Origin: Polycladomyces abyssicola
GTDB lineage: Bacteria; Bacillota; Bacilli; Thermoactinomycetales; JIR-001
Assembly: GCF_018326425.1 (NCBI RefSeq)
Contig: NZ_AP024601.1
Location: forward strand, 2,344,001 to 2,408,000
Length of the DNA stretch: 64,000 nucleotides
Direction of reading: 5' to 3'
In this document: one piece after another, positions 32,000 through 39,543 of the stretch
How positions within the stretch are numbered: the stretch's first letter is position 1
Layout of the letters: every line of letters starts with the position of its first letter
Made by a program: the position numbers and the translations under genes
Notes under the pieces: model-generated
The model's input: only the letters and a program-made list of their open reading frames with translations
The model's database searches: none
What the model was told of the DNA's origin: nothing

Positions 32000-32638
32000 A
32001 GGATGACTGTTTGGCAATTGATTGCTTCCGGCCTGTTCCGGGTCCGCCGTTTGAATGAAAAGGCGGGCCAATTCGTCGTGCCCTTTTTGGTTGGGATGCA
32101 CTTCATCAGCAAAATAGTCATGGCGGTGGAGGAACGTGTCAAACGGATCAACCCAATGTACCCCATGTTGCCGGCATAACCGCTGGTACGCTTGGTTCAT
32201 CGAGGTGATCAACCGGGTAGCCATCCACAAACCCTGCTCATAAGCAGGTAGGGGCAAATAAAACCCCAACAGATGGATCGTCGCTTCCGGATTGTACTTC
32301 CTGAGCAAACCTAGGATGCGATCCACTTGTAATTGTACGCGCCGCATCGTACGGGTCAAACTGATGATGGAAACGCCGTCCGTTTCATACGTGTGGATGA
32401 AATCGCAACCGCCCGTGGTTACGGTGATGTGGGACATACGCGTTACCAACCGGCCAATCCCCGAATTTCCCAACATCGAAAACAGTTCTTCCGACGTCAT
32501 CCCGGAAACGCCCCAGTTTCGCACCTGGCAATCTTCCGTTCGGCGCAGGTGGTCGAAAAACTGCTCCACAAACGGAACGCGCGCTCCAATTCCTTCCGTC
32601 AACGAATCGCCCAAAGCCAAATAGGCGATCTGATTCAT
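31997..32638 (-). CDS. GDSL/SGNH lipase, probable germination lipase LipC
   Basis: A 213-aa SGNH hydrolase. Block I LALGDSLTEGIGA has the catalytic Ser. The Gly and Asn blocks (NWGVSGMTSEEL, TTGGCDFIHTY) are partly altered. The Asp/His pair is in FADEVHPNQKGH. Length and N-terminus are close to B. subtilis LipC (YcsK), a spore germination lipase. The ATG at 32638 overlaps the spoVAD stop (ATGA), so it is translated with spoVAD. That link supports a spore or germination role. There is no signal peptide. I do not give the gene symbol because orthology to lipC was not tested. Confidence 0.85.
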   Translation of the reverse strand: MNQIAYLALGDSLTEGIGARVPFVEQFFDHLRRTEDCQVRNWGVSGMTSEELFSMLGNSGIGRLVTRMSHITVTTGGCDFIHTYETDGVSIISLTRTMRRVQLQVDRILGLLRKYNPEATIHLLGFYLPLPAYEQGLWMATRLITSMNQAYQRLCRQHGVHWVDPFDTFLHRHDYFADEVHPNQKGHDELARLFIQTADPEQAGSNQLPNSHP

Positions 32639-33684
32639 GACAATCCGCCGCTCCCTTCCGCCGCTTCAGACATTTCCAAAGCCACCGCATGAGCGATACA
32701 AGGAATGGATTCACCTTGTTGATAAGAAATCGGGCTTAACAAAGCTCCCGTTGCAATTACCAGTACTCGCCGCCATGTCCCCTGACGCATCTGCTTTAAA
32801 ATGTGTCCGTAGGTCACCACCGCACTGCTGGCACATCCACTACCGCCGGCGAATACTTCATGACCCGGACTGTAAATCATCAACCCGCAATCCTGGAAGC
32901 GCTCACCGAGGTCATACCCCGCCTGTTTAAGCAGATCGGCTGCGATGGGATGGCCTACTTTGGCTAAATCGCCAGTAACGATTAAATCGTAATCTCCCGG
33001 CATGCGACCTGTATCTTGGAAATGAGTCTGAATCGTGTCCACAGCAGCAGGAGCCATCGCCGTTCCCAAATCAAAGGGATTTTTCACCCCTCGATCGACC
33101 ACTTTTCCAATGGTGGAATAACGGATGAGAGGACCGCCTTCGCCCCGTCCGACCACGGCAGCTCCGGCTCCGGTCACCGTCCATTGTGCTGTATCCGTTT
33201 TTTGTCCGCCATATTCGGTCGGATAACGGTACTGTTTTTCCGCAGTGGCGTTATGACTGCTGACACCAGCCACTGCATAGGGCGTATACCCTCCATCCAC
33301 CAACGCCGCTGCCAACGACAAAGACAGCATGGAGGTGGAGCAGGCACCGTAAACACCCATAAACGGCATCTGGTGTGTTTTGGCCGAGAAGGATGAGGTG
33401 ATATTTTGGTTCAACAAGTCACCCGCCAGATAGGCCGGAATGTCCGATGTCTGCAACCCGGCTTTTTCCACGGCCGTGGCGACCGCATCCTCCAACATCT
33501 TTCGTTCGGCTTTTTCCCATGTATCCTGTCCGGCATACATATCCGTGTAAATAATGTCGTAGTCATCCTTCAGCAAACCATCGCCTTCTTTGGGCCCCAC
33601 CACTGCCGCGCTCGCTAAGATTCCAACACCCGATGGATAAACCCATGTGCTTCTTCCAAGTGCTTTCGTTTCGTTTGTCGCCAT
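32635..33684 (-). CDS. spoVAD: Stage V sporulation protein AD
   Basis: A 349-aa SpoVAD, the thiolase-fold protein on the inner spore membrane that binds dipicolinic acid and helps move Ca-DPA into the forespore and out on germination. Family blocks seen: VGPKEGDGLLKDDYDIIYTD, MPFMGVYGACSTSMLSLSLA and IYSPGHEVFAGGSGCASSAV. It starts at ATG 33684 with GGGAGGG upstream. Order is spoVAC, then spoVAD (15-nt gap), then the GDSL lipase (ATGA overlap). Sigma-G control is expected from the family; I did not pick out the promoter. spoVAE, which normally comes next, is absent. Confidence 0.96.
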   Translation of the reverse strand: MATNETKALGRSTWVYPSGVGILASAAVVGPKEGDGLLKDDYDIIYTDMYAGQDTWEKAERKMLEDAVATAVEKAGLQTSDIPAYLAGDLLNQNITSSFSAKTHQMPFMGVYGACSTSMLSLSLAAALVDGGYTPYAVAGVSSHNATAEKQYRYPTEYGGQKTDTAQWTVTGAGAAVVGRGEGGPLIRYSTIGKVVDRGVKNPFDLGTAMAPAAVDTIQTHFQDTGRMPGDYDLIVTGDLAKVGHPIAADLLKQAGYDLGERFQDCGLMIYSPGHEVFAGGSGCASSAVVTYGHILKQMRQGTWRRVLVIATGALLSPISYQQGESIPCIAHAVALEMSEAAEGSGGLS

Positions 33685-33699
33685 CGCTCAACCCTCCCT

Positions 33700-34194
33700 T
33701 CACGAAAAGAACAACGTACGAATAATTCCGATGAAAAAGGCGGCCACCACGCCGAACACGATGACCGATCCGGCCAATTTAAACATATTGCCGCCAATGC
33801 CAAGCACCCATCCTTCCGCGCGGTGTTCCAACGCAGCAGATACGATGGAGTTGGCAAAACCGGTCACCGGCACCGCCGTTCCCGCTCCGGCCCACTGTCC
33901 GATCTTGTCAAACACGCCCAACCCGGTGAGTACAGATGCGATGAAGATCAGGGTGGCTACGGTCGGATCCCCCGCTTTGTCGGGTTGAAAATGAAAAACA
34001 TGAATGTACATGTTTTGCAGCAACTGACCAATCACGCAAATCAAGCCGCCGGCAACAAAGGCCTTCAAACAGTTTCGAAGCAATTTGGGCCGGGGCTGAT
34101 ATTGTTTCGCCACTTGCTGGTATTGCTCAATTTTCGCTTGCTCTTCAGCTTGTTGCATGGCTTGCTGTTCTGCTTGTTGTTCTTGATCGCTCAT
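33700..34194 (-). CDS. spoVAC: Stage V sporulation protein AC
   Basis: A 164-aa membrane protein of the SpoVAC/SpoVAEb family, thought to form the channel for Ca-DPA. The first 45 residues are a Gln/Glu-rich helix (QQAEQQAMQQAEEQAKIEQY). Four hydrophobic segments follow, with the SpoVAC motifs AFVAGGLICVIGQLLQNMY, TGLGVFDKIGQWAGAGTAVP and GFANSIVSAALEHRAEG. The ATG at 34194 lies 12 nt after GAGGGAG; a TTG at about 34221 is an alternative. It heads the spoVAC-spoVAD-lipase unit. Confidence 0.94.
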   Translation of the reverse strand: MSDQEQQAEQQAMQQAEEQAKIEQYQQVAKQYQPRPKLLRNCLKAFVAGGLICVIGQLLQNMYIHVFHFQPDKAGDPTVATLIFIASVLTGLGVFDKIGQWAGAGTAVPVTGFANSIVSAALEHRAEGWVLGIGGNMFKLAGSVIVFGVVAAFFIGIIRTLFFS

Positions 34195-34276
34195 CTCGGA
34201 ATCGCACTCCCTCAGCAACAATCGCTTTCATATCGTGCGATGAAATCGAGGATTTTATGCGATGAGTCGAACAGAC

Positions 34277-34331
34277 GAAAAAAGGCACGTTTCCCGTCCC
34301 GCAATGGTATTGCGGTCGGGTAAACGTGCCT
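34277..34331 (-). terminator. Terminator between the IS relic and spoVAC
   Basis: A long stem (34283-34331) with arms AGGCACGTTT and AAACGTGCCT and an inner CCGCAAT/ATTGCGG stem. Six T follow on the minus strand. It would end a transcript from the cupin gene across the IS relic. Confidence 0.75.
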
Positions 34332-34353
34332 CCTGCTTGGCCATCATAAAACA

Positions 34354-34481
34354 GTGACTTGATCCACACGGCTAAAGAACCAAAGACATCATTTGGTCGC
34401 CGTGGGCTTCTCGCTTCATCTGGTGTGGCAACCCACATCCATCCACGATGTCTTCGTCCAAGCTTAGATGATTTCGTTTCA
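34354..34481 (-). mobile_element. Orphan right end (omega-RNA-like end) of an IS200/IS605 element
   Basis: On the minus strand this 128-bp segment matches the sequence after tnpB at 47870-47998. A stretch of 54 bases centred on GAAGCGAGAAGCCCACGGCG has a single difference, and weaker similarity reaches CAAGTCAC. No transposase or left end is next to it, so it is a solo end or the remains of a decayed copy. It contains the GTGGG/CCCAC hairpin of the intact element. Confidence 0.7.
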
Positions 34482-34528
34482 GACGAGTTTTCGCTCGCTC
34501 TTCATAAACGATATATGTGGAACGGCTG

Positions 34529-34873
34529 TCATTGAGCCGTCACTTTGGCTGTCGGATTGTTGACTTCCAAGCCCCGTGCAGAGGTGATCAGCAATGTACA
34601 ACCGTCTTCCGTCATGGCAGTTTCGCTCACACCGGGAGGAGCATAGTAATAGTCCCCTTGTTCCAAACGAACTTTTCCAAGTTGCACGCTTCCTTCGATG
34701 ACATAAACTTCTTCTCCACCGACGTGTTCATGCATCGGAAAACGGCCTCCGGACTCCATCTTCAGCAAAATGCTGTATTCCTTGCCGCTTTTTCGCAGAT
34801 AGCTCAGCTGTACCCCATTTCCCATCGGAATCCAGTCACTGCCACCCTTGCGGATTACATAGGGCCCCTCCAT
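34529..34873 (-). CDS. Cupin-domain protein
   Basis: A 114-aa single cupin. Motif 1 is GGRFPMHEHVGGEEVYVIEG, with metal ligands His, His and Glu. Motif 2 (GDYYYAPPGVSETAMTEDG) has lost the usual His. I start it at ATG 34873, 11 nt after AGGGGG and 30 nt after a recognisable promoter; an upstream ATG lies too near the promoter. It is a monogenic unit. ChrR-type or small-molecule-binding cupins are possible relatives. No function is assigned. Confidence 0.75.
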   Translation of the reverse strand: MEGPYVIRKGGSDWIPMGNGVQLSYLRKSGKEYSILLKMESGGRFPMHEHVGGEEVYVIEGSVQLGKVRLEQGDYYYAPPGVSETAMTEDGCTLLITSARGLEVNNPTAKVTAQ

Positions 34874-34905
34874 TGATTTTGCAACCCCCTTCGCCATTTG
34901 GGTAC

Positions 34906-34935
34906 ATTGTACTGCAAATTCGGGATATGATTCAA
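34906..34935 (-). promoter_or_regulatory. Sigma-A promoter of the cupin gene
   Basis: TTGAAT (34935-34930), an 18-bp spacer and TACAAT (34911-34906) on the minus strand. Confidence 0.6.
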
Positions 34936-34958
34936 CTGAAGAAAGCAAACTTTTTGCA

Positions 34959-34983
34959 AGAAAAAGAGGGGAGACTCTCCCCT
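34959..34983 (-). terminator. Terminator of the small membrane protein gene
   Basis: AGGGGAGACTCTCCCCT (34967-34983), followed on the minus strand by CTTTTTCTTG. Confidence 0.75.
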
Positions 34984-34993
34984 AGTCTCATTC

Positions 34994-35188
34994 TTATCGC
35001 GCGCGCCGACGGAACAGATCAATCCCGCCCAATAAGATGTGAGCCAGACCGAATCCAAACACACCCCAACCGTACGGTCGGGTGGAACGGGTTTTACGGA
35101 ACCAGTTTTTCCGCTTCCGGTTGATCAGCGAGACGCCCAGTGTGGAAACCAATGTACCCAGCATGACAGGAATCAGACCTTTTCTCAT
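34994..35188 (-). CDS. Small membrane protein, 64 aa
   Basis: Starts at ATG 35188 with AAGGGAGG upstream. Two hydrophobic segments, about residues 4-20 (GLIPVMLGTLVSTLGVSLI) and 41-57 (GWGVFGFGLAHILLGGIDLF), are joined by a very basic loop (NRKRKNWFRKTRSTRPYG), with a basic tail RRRAR. This layout puts the loop inside the cell. Not recognised. It is 20 nt downstream of the gene at 35209 and probably transcribed with it; a clear terminator follows. Confidence 0.65.
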   Translation of the reverse strand: MRKGLIPVMLGTLVSTLGVSLINRKRKNWFRKTRSTRPYGWGVFGFGLAHILLGGIDLFRRRAR

Positions 35189-35208
35189 GCTACATCCTCC
35201 CTTCATGT

Positions 35209-35610
35209 TTAATGTGACCGAGTCCGGGGAGTTTGTTGTCTGGTATTTTTGCCCTCCCGCCAATACGAGCGAAGCCACTCTTCACATTCACTGCGAAGCC
35301 ATTCGTTGTCAAACCAGTGCCGATAGAAAAAACCGCGGAACCGCGCCTGCACTTCTCGCGCATCCGACCACTGGCGCACCTCCACGATGTGTCCCCCGCA
35401 CCGGCGCAGTTGTCGTCGGCATTGTACCCGCTCCTGTTCTACGCGCTGCATGACCTCCGCCATCGTTTCCTTCCACACTCTTCCAAACTTTAACGGGAGA
35501 CGTTCCATCCCCCGTTGATCGATTTCCAGTGCGCGGGCCAGCACGTCCAATACCACCAGCCGCTTGATGAGATCAGCGAATCGGTTGTATTCCTCCGGCG
35601 GAATCATCAT
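35209..35610 (-). CDS. Hypothetical protein, 133 aa
   Basis: I start it at ATG 35610, behind GGTAGGTGATG; earlier GTG/ATG codons lie inside that site. It is helical and strongly charged (EYNRFADLIKRLVVLDVLAR, then WKETMAEVMQRVEQERVQCR, then RQWSDAREVQARFRGFFYRH, WLRSECEEWLRSYWREG) with several Trp and two Cys. No membrane segment and no family recognised. Likely co-transcribed with the small membrane protein that follows. Confidence 0.65.
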   Translation of the reverse strand: MMIPPEEYNRFADLIKRLVVLDVLARALEIDQRGMERLPLKFGRVWKETMAEVMQRVEQERVQCRRQLRRCGGHIVEVRQWSDAREVQARFRGFFYRHWFDNEWLRSECEEWLRSYWREGKNTRQQTPRTRSH

Positions 35611-35709
35611 GGACATCACCTACCTGGCCATCACACCTGCATCGTTTTCCGTTTTTATTATATGCGAACATATGTTTTGATCACGACGGAAATTGTATCC
35701 AAAAACAAG

Positions 35710-35757
35710 CAAACGCCGCCTTCTCTCCCATGGTTAATGGGGGGCATGAAAGGCGAC
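35710..35757 (-). terminator. Possible terminator after the CBS gene
   Basis: CGCCTT and AAGGCG arms with an inner CCCAT/ATGGG stem. A T-rich but broken stretch follows on the minus strand. Confidence 0.4.
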
Positions 35758-35796
35758 GTGCCGGGTTTTTTCCACGCTCCAACAGGCGATGTAATG

Positions 35797-36222
35797 CTAT
35801 TGCGGTTGGCTGGGCTCGGAAATATTGCTTAATGCCTGACCGGCTTGATCGGAGAATGTATCGCGAACCGCCATGTCCCCGATCGCCACAACTCCGACCA
35901 TTTGCCCATTTTCCACCACGGGCAGACGACGGATTTGATGTTGGGACATCAGTTGGGAGGCTTCCGCCACCGACATGTCGGGATTGCCTGTGACCGGGTT
36001 GCCGGTCATGACGTCGCTCGCCTTCAGGGAGTTGGGTTGCCGTTCTGCGATGCAACGCAGAACCAGATCGCGATCGGTAATGACTCCTTGCAACGCGCCA
36101 TTTTCAACAACCGGAATCATCCCCACGTTGTGTTGTTTCATCAGGTTAGCCACTTCATACACGTTGTCTTGCGGCGTAACGTAAGCGATTTGTTGGGTCA
36201 TGATATCTTTCAGTTGTCCCAT
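35797..36222 (-). CDS. CBS-pair protein
   Basis: A 141-aa protein made of two CBS domains (about 1-60: KDIMTQQIAYVTPQDNVYEV and GMIPVVENGALQGVITDRDL; about 68-128: ASDVMTGNPVTGNPDMSVAE and RRLPVVENGQMVGVVAIGDM). These stand-alone pairs bind adenosyl ligands such as AMP or ATP and are often stress-related (YhcV-like in Bacillus). The start at ATG 36222 follows AAAAGGAGGAA. The last 15 residues are a polar tail. It is a single gene. Confidence 0.92.
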   Translation of the reverse strand: MGQLKDIMTQQIAYVTPQDNVYEVANLMKQHNVGMIPVVENGALQGVITDRDLVLRCIAERQPNSLKASDVMTGNPVTGNPDMSVAEASQLMSQHQIRRLPVVENGQMVGVVAIGDMAVRDTFSDQAGQALSNISEPSQPQ

Positions 36223-36287
36223 GCAAGGTTCCTCCTTTTTACATACAGTGCTTTACTTATTGTGGCGTGCAGGTGTATGTTTTATTC

Positions 36288-36977
36288 TCAGGCCTGATCG
36301 TTGCGCACATCCACATAGACAGTACCGTCCGACTGCAAGCTGGCGTAAAAGACGTCACGAAGTGATTGCACCCCTTTTTGCTTCCGGATTTGGTTCATAA
36401 GCCACTGTCCGTTCTTGCCGGCCTTTTGCAGGTTTTCGTAGATCACCTGGCCGTCGATTACCAATTCGATCGGCATATTGGCAGGTCCCGACGGTTTGGC
36501 CATACTGTCTTTGGTGAGCGGCTGATATTGTGGTTTCAGCATCACCGTGATTTGTCCGTCGTTTTCCAACACGGCCTGCTGTACTTGGGATATGTCGAAC
36601 ACGCCTTTTTGTCGCAACAGTTCCATCACTTCGTCGAAATGAAACCGGTTTTTTTTCAGATTTTCCTCCATGATCTGGCCGTTTTGGATGACGATGACCG
36701 GGTCTCCTTCTAGCCAGCGACGGGCTTTGCGATTTTTTAGTGAGAGGTACGACAACAGCAAGGTCAACCCACCGAACAACACCAGTCCGATCAAATGCTG
36801 CCACGTATGCTGGTCGATGTCGGTCGCCAATGTGGCCGCGATTGAACCGAATGTGATCCCGTTGATATATTCGAAATATGTCATCTGGGCGATTTGCTGT
36901 TTCCCGAGAATCATGGTTAACACCAGAATCACCACGAAAGCGATGACTGTCTGAAAGATTACCTCCAAAAAATCCAT
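36288..36977 (-). CDS. DUF421 membrane protein (YetF/YdfS-like)
   Basis: A 229-aa protein with three N-terminal transmembrane helices (about 5-25, 34-50, 58-75) and a cytoplasmic or exposed C-terminal domain. The signature MILGKQQIAQMTYFEYINGI fits DUF421. The C-terminal half (EGDPVIVIQNGQIMEENLKK, MELLRQKGVFDISQVQQAVL) is the YetF domain. In Bacillus related proteins (SpoVAEa-type fold, YrbG, YdfS) influence spore germination. The ATG at 36977 has GGGAGGG upstream. Function unproven. Confidence 0.88.
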   Translation of the reverse strand: MDFLEVIFQTVIAFVVILVLTMILGKQQIAQMTYFEYINGITFGSIAATLATDIDQHTWQHLIGLVLFGGLTLLLSYLSLKNRKARRWLEGDPVIVIQNGQIMEENLKKNRFHFDEVMELLRQKGVFDISQVQQAVLENDGQITVMLKPQYQPLTKDSMAKPSGPANMPIELVIDGQVIYENLQKAGKNGQWLMNQIRKQKGVQSLRDVFYASLQSDGTVYVDVRNDQA

Positions 36978-37026
36978 CTCTTTTCCCTCCCGCATTTAAT
37001 CGGGTGATAGTATGTCCACTTATTCC

Positions 37027-37058
37027 CAAAAAAAAAGAGGAGCGAGTGAAAACGCTCC
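37027..37058 (-). terminator. Terminator of the M20 amidohydrolase gene
   Basis: GGAGCG and CGCTCC arms (37039-37058), then ten T on the minus strand. Confidence 0.85.
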
Positions 37059-37081
37059 AGATCTGTTTATATAAAAACCCT

Positions 37082-38269
37082 TTATTTCACCGGATCTCCA
37101 CGCAAATACGACATCGCGGTCTGAATGAGCAACGCGGCCGACACTTTCATCGCTTCTTCGTCAATATCAAATAATGGATGATGATGTGGATAACGGATGC
37201 CGCGCTCAGGATTGCCCGCACCGACAAAACAGAAAGCGCCCGGACGCTGTTGCAGGTAGTAGCCAAAGTCCTCTCCTGCCATCACCGGCGGCACTTCCCA
37301 CACCTTTGCATTGCCTACGATCCGGCGGGCCACTTCAGCCATTCTGTGGGCTTCTACAGCGTGATTGACTAGCGGGGGTGTGCCCCACTCGAAATCAACG
37401 CGATAAGTAGCCCCGTACATACGGCAAGTCTGTTCGGTCACCTCGCTGATTCTGGCGGAGATAAATTCTCGAAGTGTCGGGTCCAGTGTACGTATCGTGC
37501 CTGTCAAGACGCAACGTTCCGCGATCACGTTGCACGCTTGACCGCCTTGAATGTGACCAATGGTGATAACACCTGACTTGAGGGGATCGATTTGTCGGCT
37601 GACAACGGTTTGCAGATTGACGACCAGATGGGATGCGATGACGATCGCATCTACCGTTTCATGCGGCAAACCACCGTGCCCGCCCTTACCGATCACTTCG
37701 ATGTGAAATGTATCCGCTCCGGCCATCAGGGCGTGATCGTTCAAAGCGACAACCCCGACGGGAAAAGGAGTCCAGAGATGAACGCCGTAGACGGCATCCA
37801 CTCCCTCCAAAGCACCGTCTTCGATCATGCGCTCCGCCCCTCCGGGAAGGACTTCTTCGGCATGCTGAAACAAAAAGACAATCCGACCGGGAACCTCTTT
37901 ACGGTGTTGACTGAGCAGAACGGCCACACCGAGCAAAGCAGCCGTGTGGGCATCATGACCGCAAGCGTGCATGACGCCGGGTACGTTGGACCGGTACTCA
38001 CACGTCTTCTCATCCTGAATCGGCAACGCATCCATATCGCCACGCAAGGCCACTGTTCGCGACGAATCCCCGTTGCCGTGAAGAATTCCGATCACACCCC
38101 TTCCGCCAACACCGGTGCGCACCTCCAGACCGGCTTGTTTTAGGATTTCCGCTACCCGCGCCGAAGTGCGCGCTTCCTGGTAAGAGAGTTCTGGATGCAT
38201 ATGAAATTCACGGCGCCATTTTACCATTTGCGGGAACAGCGCACGAATCGGTTCATTCCAATCTCGCAT
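37082..38269 (-). CDS. M20 family amidohydrolase (N-acyl amino acid/hippurate type)
   Basis: A 395-aa zinc-dependent amidohydrolase of the M20D group. Seen: RREFHMHPELSYQEARTSAR, the metal site LRGDMDALPI, MHACGHDAHTAALLG, FLFQHAEEVLPGGAERMIED with the catalytic Glu pair, and VMAGEDFGYYLQQRPGAF. Between them is the dimerisation domain (IEVIGKGGHGGLPHETVDAI). I start it at ATG 38269, 12 nt after GGGAGG; a GTG at 38302 has no ribosome site. It releases an amino acid or similar amine from an N-acyl compound. It is a single gene. Confidence 0.9.
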   Translation of the reverse strand: MRDWNEPIRALFPQMVKWRREFHMHPELSYQEARTSARVAEILKQAGLEVRTGVGGRGVIGILHGNGDSSRTVALRGDMDALPIQDEKTCEYRSNVPGVMHACGHDAHTAALLGVAVLLSQHRKEVPGRIVFLFQHAEEVLPGGAERMIEDGALEGVDAVYGVHLWTPFPVGVVALNDHALMAGADTFHIEVIGKGGHGGLPHETVDAIVIASHLVVNLQTVVSRQIDPLKSGVITIGHIQGGQACNVIAERCVLTGTIRTLDPTLREFISARISEVTEQTCRMYGATYRVDFEWGTPPLVNHAVEAHRMAEVARRIVGNAKVWEVPPVMAGEDFGYYLQQRPGAFCFVGAGNPERGIRYPHHHPLFDIDEEAMKVSAALLIQTAMSYLRGDPVK

Positions 38270-38502
38270 GTAATAAAAGTCCCTCCCGACACCTTCAAGC
38301 ACCTTGGAATTTCATCTTAACAAAAAACGCCCTTCAAACAAAAAAATCATTCCGATGACACGAAAAATCAAATGGAGACGGGAACGGCTTTCCACGGAGA
38401 AACCGAATCAATCCTCACTATTAACAATCCGCTGCCTTGCACCCGTTGTCAGAACATACTATCATGAAAAGGGATGTGGTGCGCCAAGAGAGGGGGAACA
38501 AG

Positions 38503-38847
38503 GTGTTGGAAGAAATTCAGTTGAAAGGGATTCGCAAAACGTTTGGCGAAGTGGAAAGCGTTTTGACCGGCTTGGGCTTTGTTCGCTGGTCATGGGATTA
38601 CAACAAAGCTGTTTACGACATGAAGTACCATGAAGAAAAGACCGGACAGGACTACTATCTGCGCATTATGGCCCGCGCAGTGGAAGGACAGTTGGAAAAC
38701 CCCAAGGCCATAGTGGAGTTGGAAAATGCCGCTTTTGCCCGTCATATTTTTCCGCACGGTCTGGATTACTCGGTAGAAATCCCGGAAGCTTTTCGGGAAG
38801 CTGTTGCCTCTGTCCTGAAAGAAGCTCATCAGAAATTGACCGCATGA
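38503..38847 (+). CDS. YugN-like family protein
   Basis: A 114-aa protein starting at GTG 38503 with GAGAGGGGG upstream (a TTG one codon later is also possible). Sequence blocks GFVRWSWDYNKAVYDMKYHE, then YYLRIMARAVEGQLENPKAI and HIFPHGLDYSVEIPEAF, match the YugN family of Bacillales. The fold and role are not known. A hairpin (AGCCGCCATC/GATGGCGGCT, 38856-38875) follows the stop. Confidence 0.83.
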   Translation: MLEEIQLKGIRKTFGEVESVLTGLGFVRWSWDYNKAVYDMKYHEEKTGQDYYLRIMARAVEGQLENPKAIVELENAAFARHIFPHGLDYSVEIPEAFREAVASVLKEAHQKLTA

Positions 38848-38922
38848 CAGACGACAGCCGCCATCGATGGCGGCTGAGATTGCTGATGAGTTTCATGTGG
38901 TGTCTGATCAATCGATCCATAT

Positions 38923-39110
38923 CGCTTTCCCGGCTCTCTCTACCTGCGCCCTGCAAGGAAAGTGATCTTGGCCGCTTTGAACCGGGCAGCGCAGGGCGTG
39001 GGTAAAGTACCCTTCGGTTTTAAAGAAGATTGCCCGCGAATGTTCCTGCGCTTTCCGGTTTTCCTCTCGGTAGGGCTTACGTTGCGTGCTGATCAAGTTG
39101 CCAGACACGG
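38923..39110 (+). repeat. Dispersed intergenic repeat, copy 4
   Basis: Between yugN-like and the Asp23 gene, which are convergent. Landmarks: CGCTTTCCCGGCTC, CCTGCGCCCTGCAAGGAAAG, CGCTTTGAACCGGGCAGCGC, GGGTAAAGTACCCTTCGG, ATTGCCCGCGA, and GCCAGACACGG at the end. It follows copy 1 over almost all its length. Confidence 0.75.
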
Positions 39111-39137
39111 GAACATGGAGTCGGTGAACTCTATCCT

Positions 39138-39515
39138 TCAGCGTACGCGCTCTTCCTGTTCTTCTTCTTTCTCCTTGATGTCAACGCCCTCCACCTTGAC
39201 ATTGACTTCGACCACGCGGAGACCGGTCATCGTTTCTACCGCCTCTTTGACGTTTTGTTGCAGCTCACGTGCCACTTCATTGATCTTGACACCGTATTCC
39301 ACGATGACCCGCAAATCGATGGCTGTCTCCACTTGCCCCACTTCCACCGATACACCGCGCGTCACGTTTTTACCGCTGACCCGTTTGGCCCAACCTTCGG
39401 TGATACCACCGGACATGCTGGCAATCCCTTTTGTTTTCGTGGCCGCCAAGCCAGCAATCACTGCCACCACATCGTCGGCAATGCGTATGCTTCCTTGGGA
39501 TAAGGTTTCCGACAT
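39138..39515 (-). CDS. Asp23/Gls24 family envelope stress protein
   Basis: A 125-aa protein, starting at ATG 39515 with GAGGAGGG upstream. The family domain is complete: GSIRIADDVVAVIAGLAATK, MSGGITEGWAKRVSGKNVTR, GVSVEVGQVETAIDLRVIVE and GLRVVEVNVKVEGVDI. The C-terminus is a short Glu/Lys tail. Bacillus relatives are YqhY and YloU; YqhY affects lipid and acetyl-CoA metabolism. It lies 28 nt downstream of the SDR gene and might be transcribed with it. Confidence 0.92.
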   Translation of the reverse strand: MSETLSQGSIRIADDVVAVIAGLAATKTKGIASMSGGITEGWAKRVSGKNVTRGVSVEVGQVETAIDLRVIVEYGVKINEVARELQQNVKEAVETMTGLRVVEVNVKVEGVDIKEKEEEQEERVR

Positions 39516-39543
39516 AAAGACCCTCCTCGATCTAGAATATATG

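Noticed and set aside
34994-35278. Longer reading of the small membrane protein (94 aa)
   Set aside because: The first 30 residues have no ribosome site and lie over the upstream gene's end; AAGGGAGG precedes ATG 35188.
38923-39110. Dispersed repeats as the coding sequence of small genes
   Set aside because: The frames are not conserved between copies, internal deletions are not multiples of three, and no ribosome site is present.
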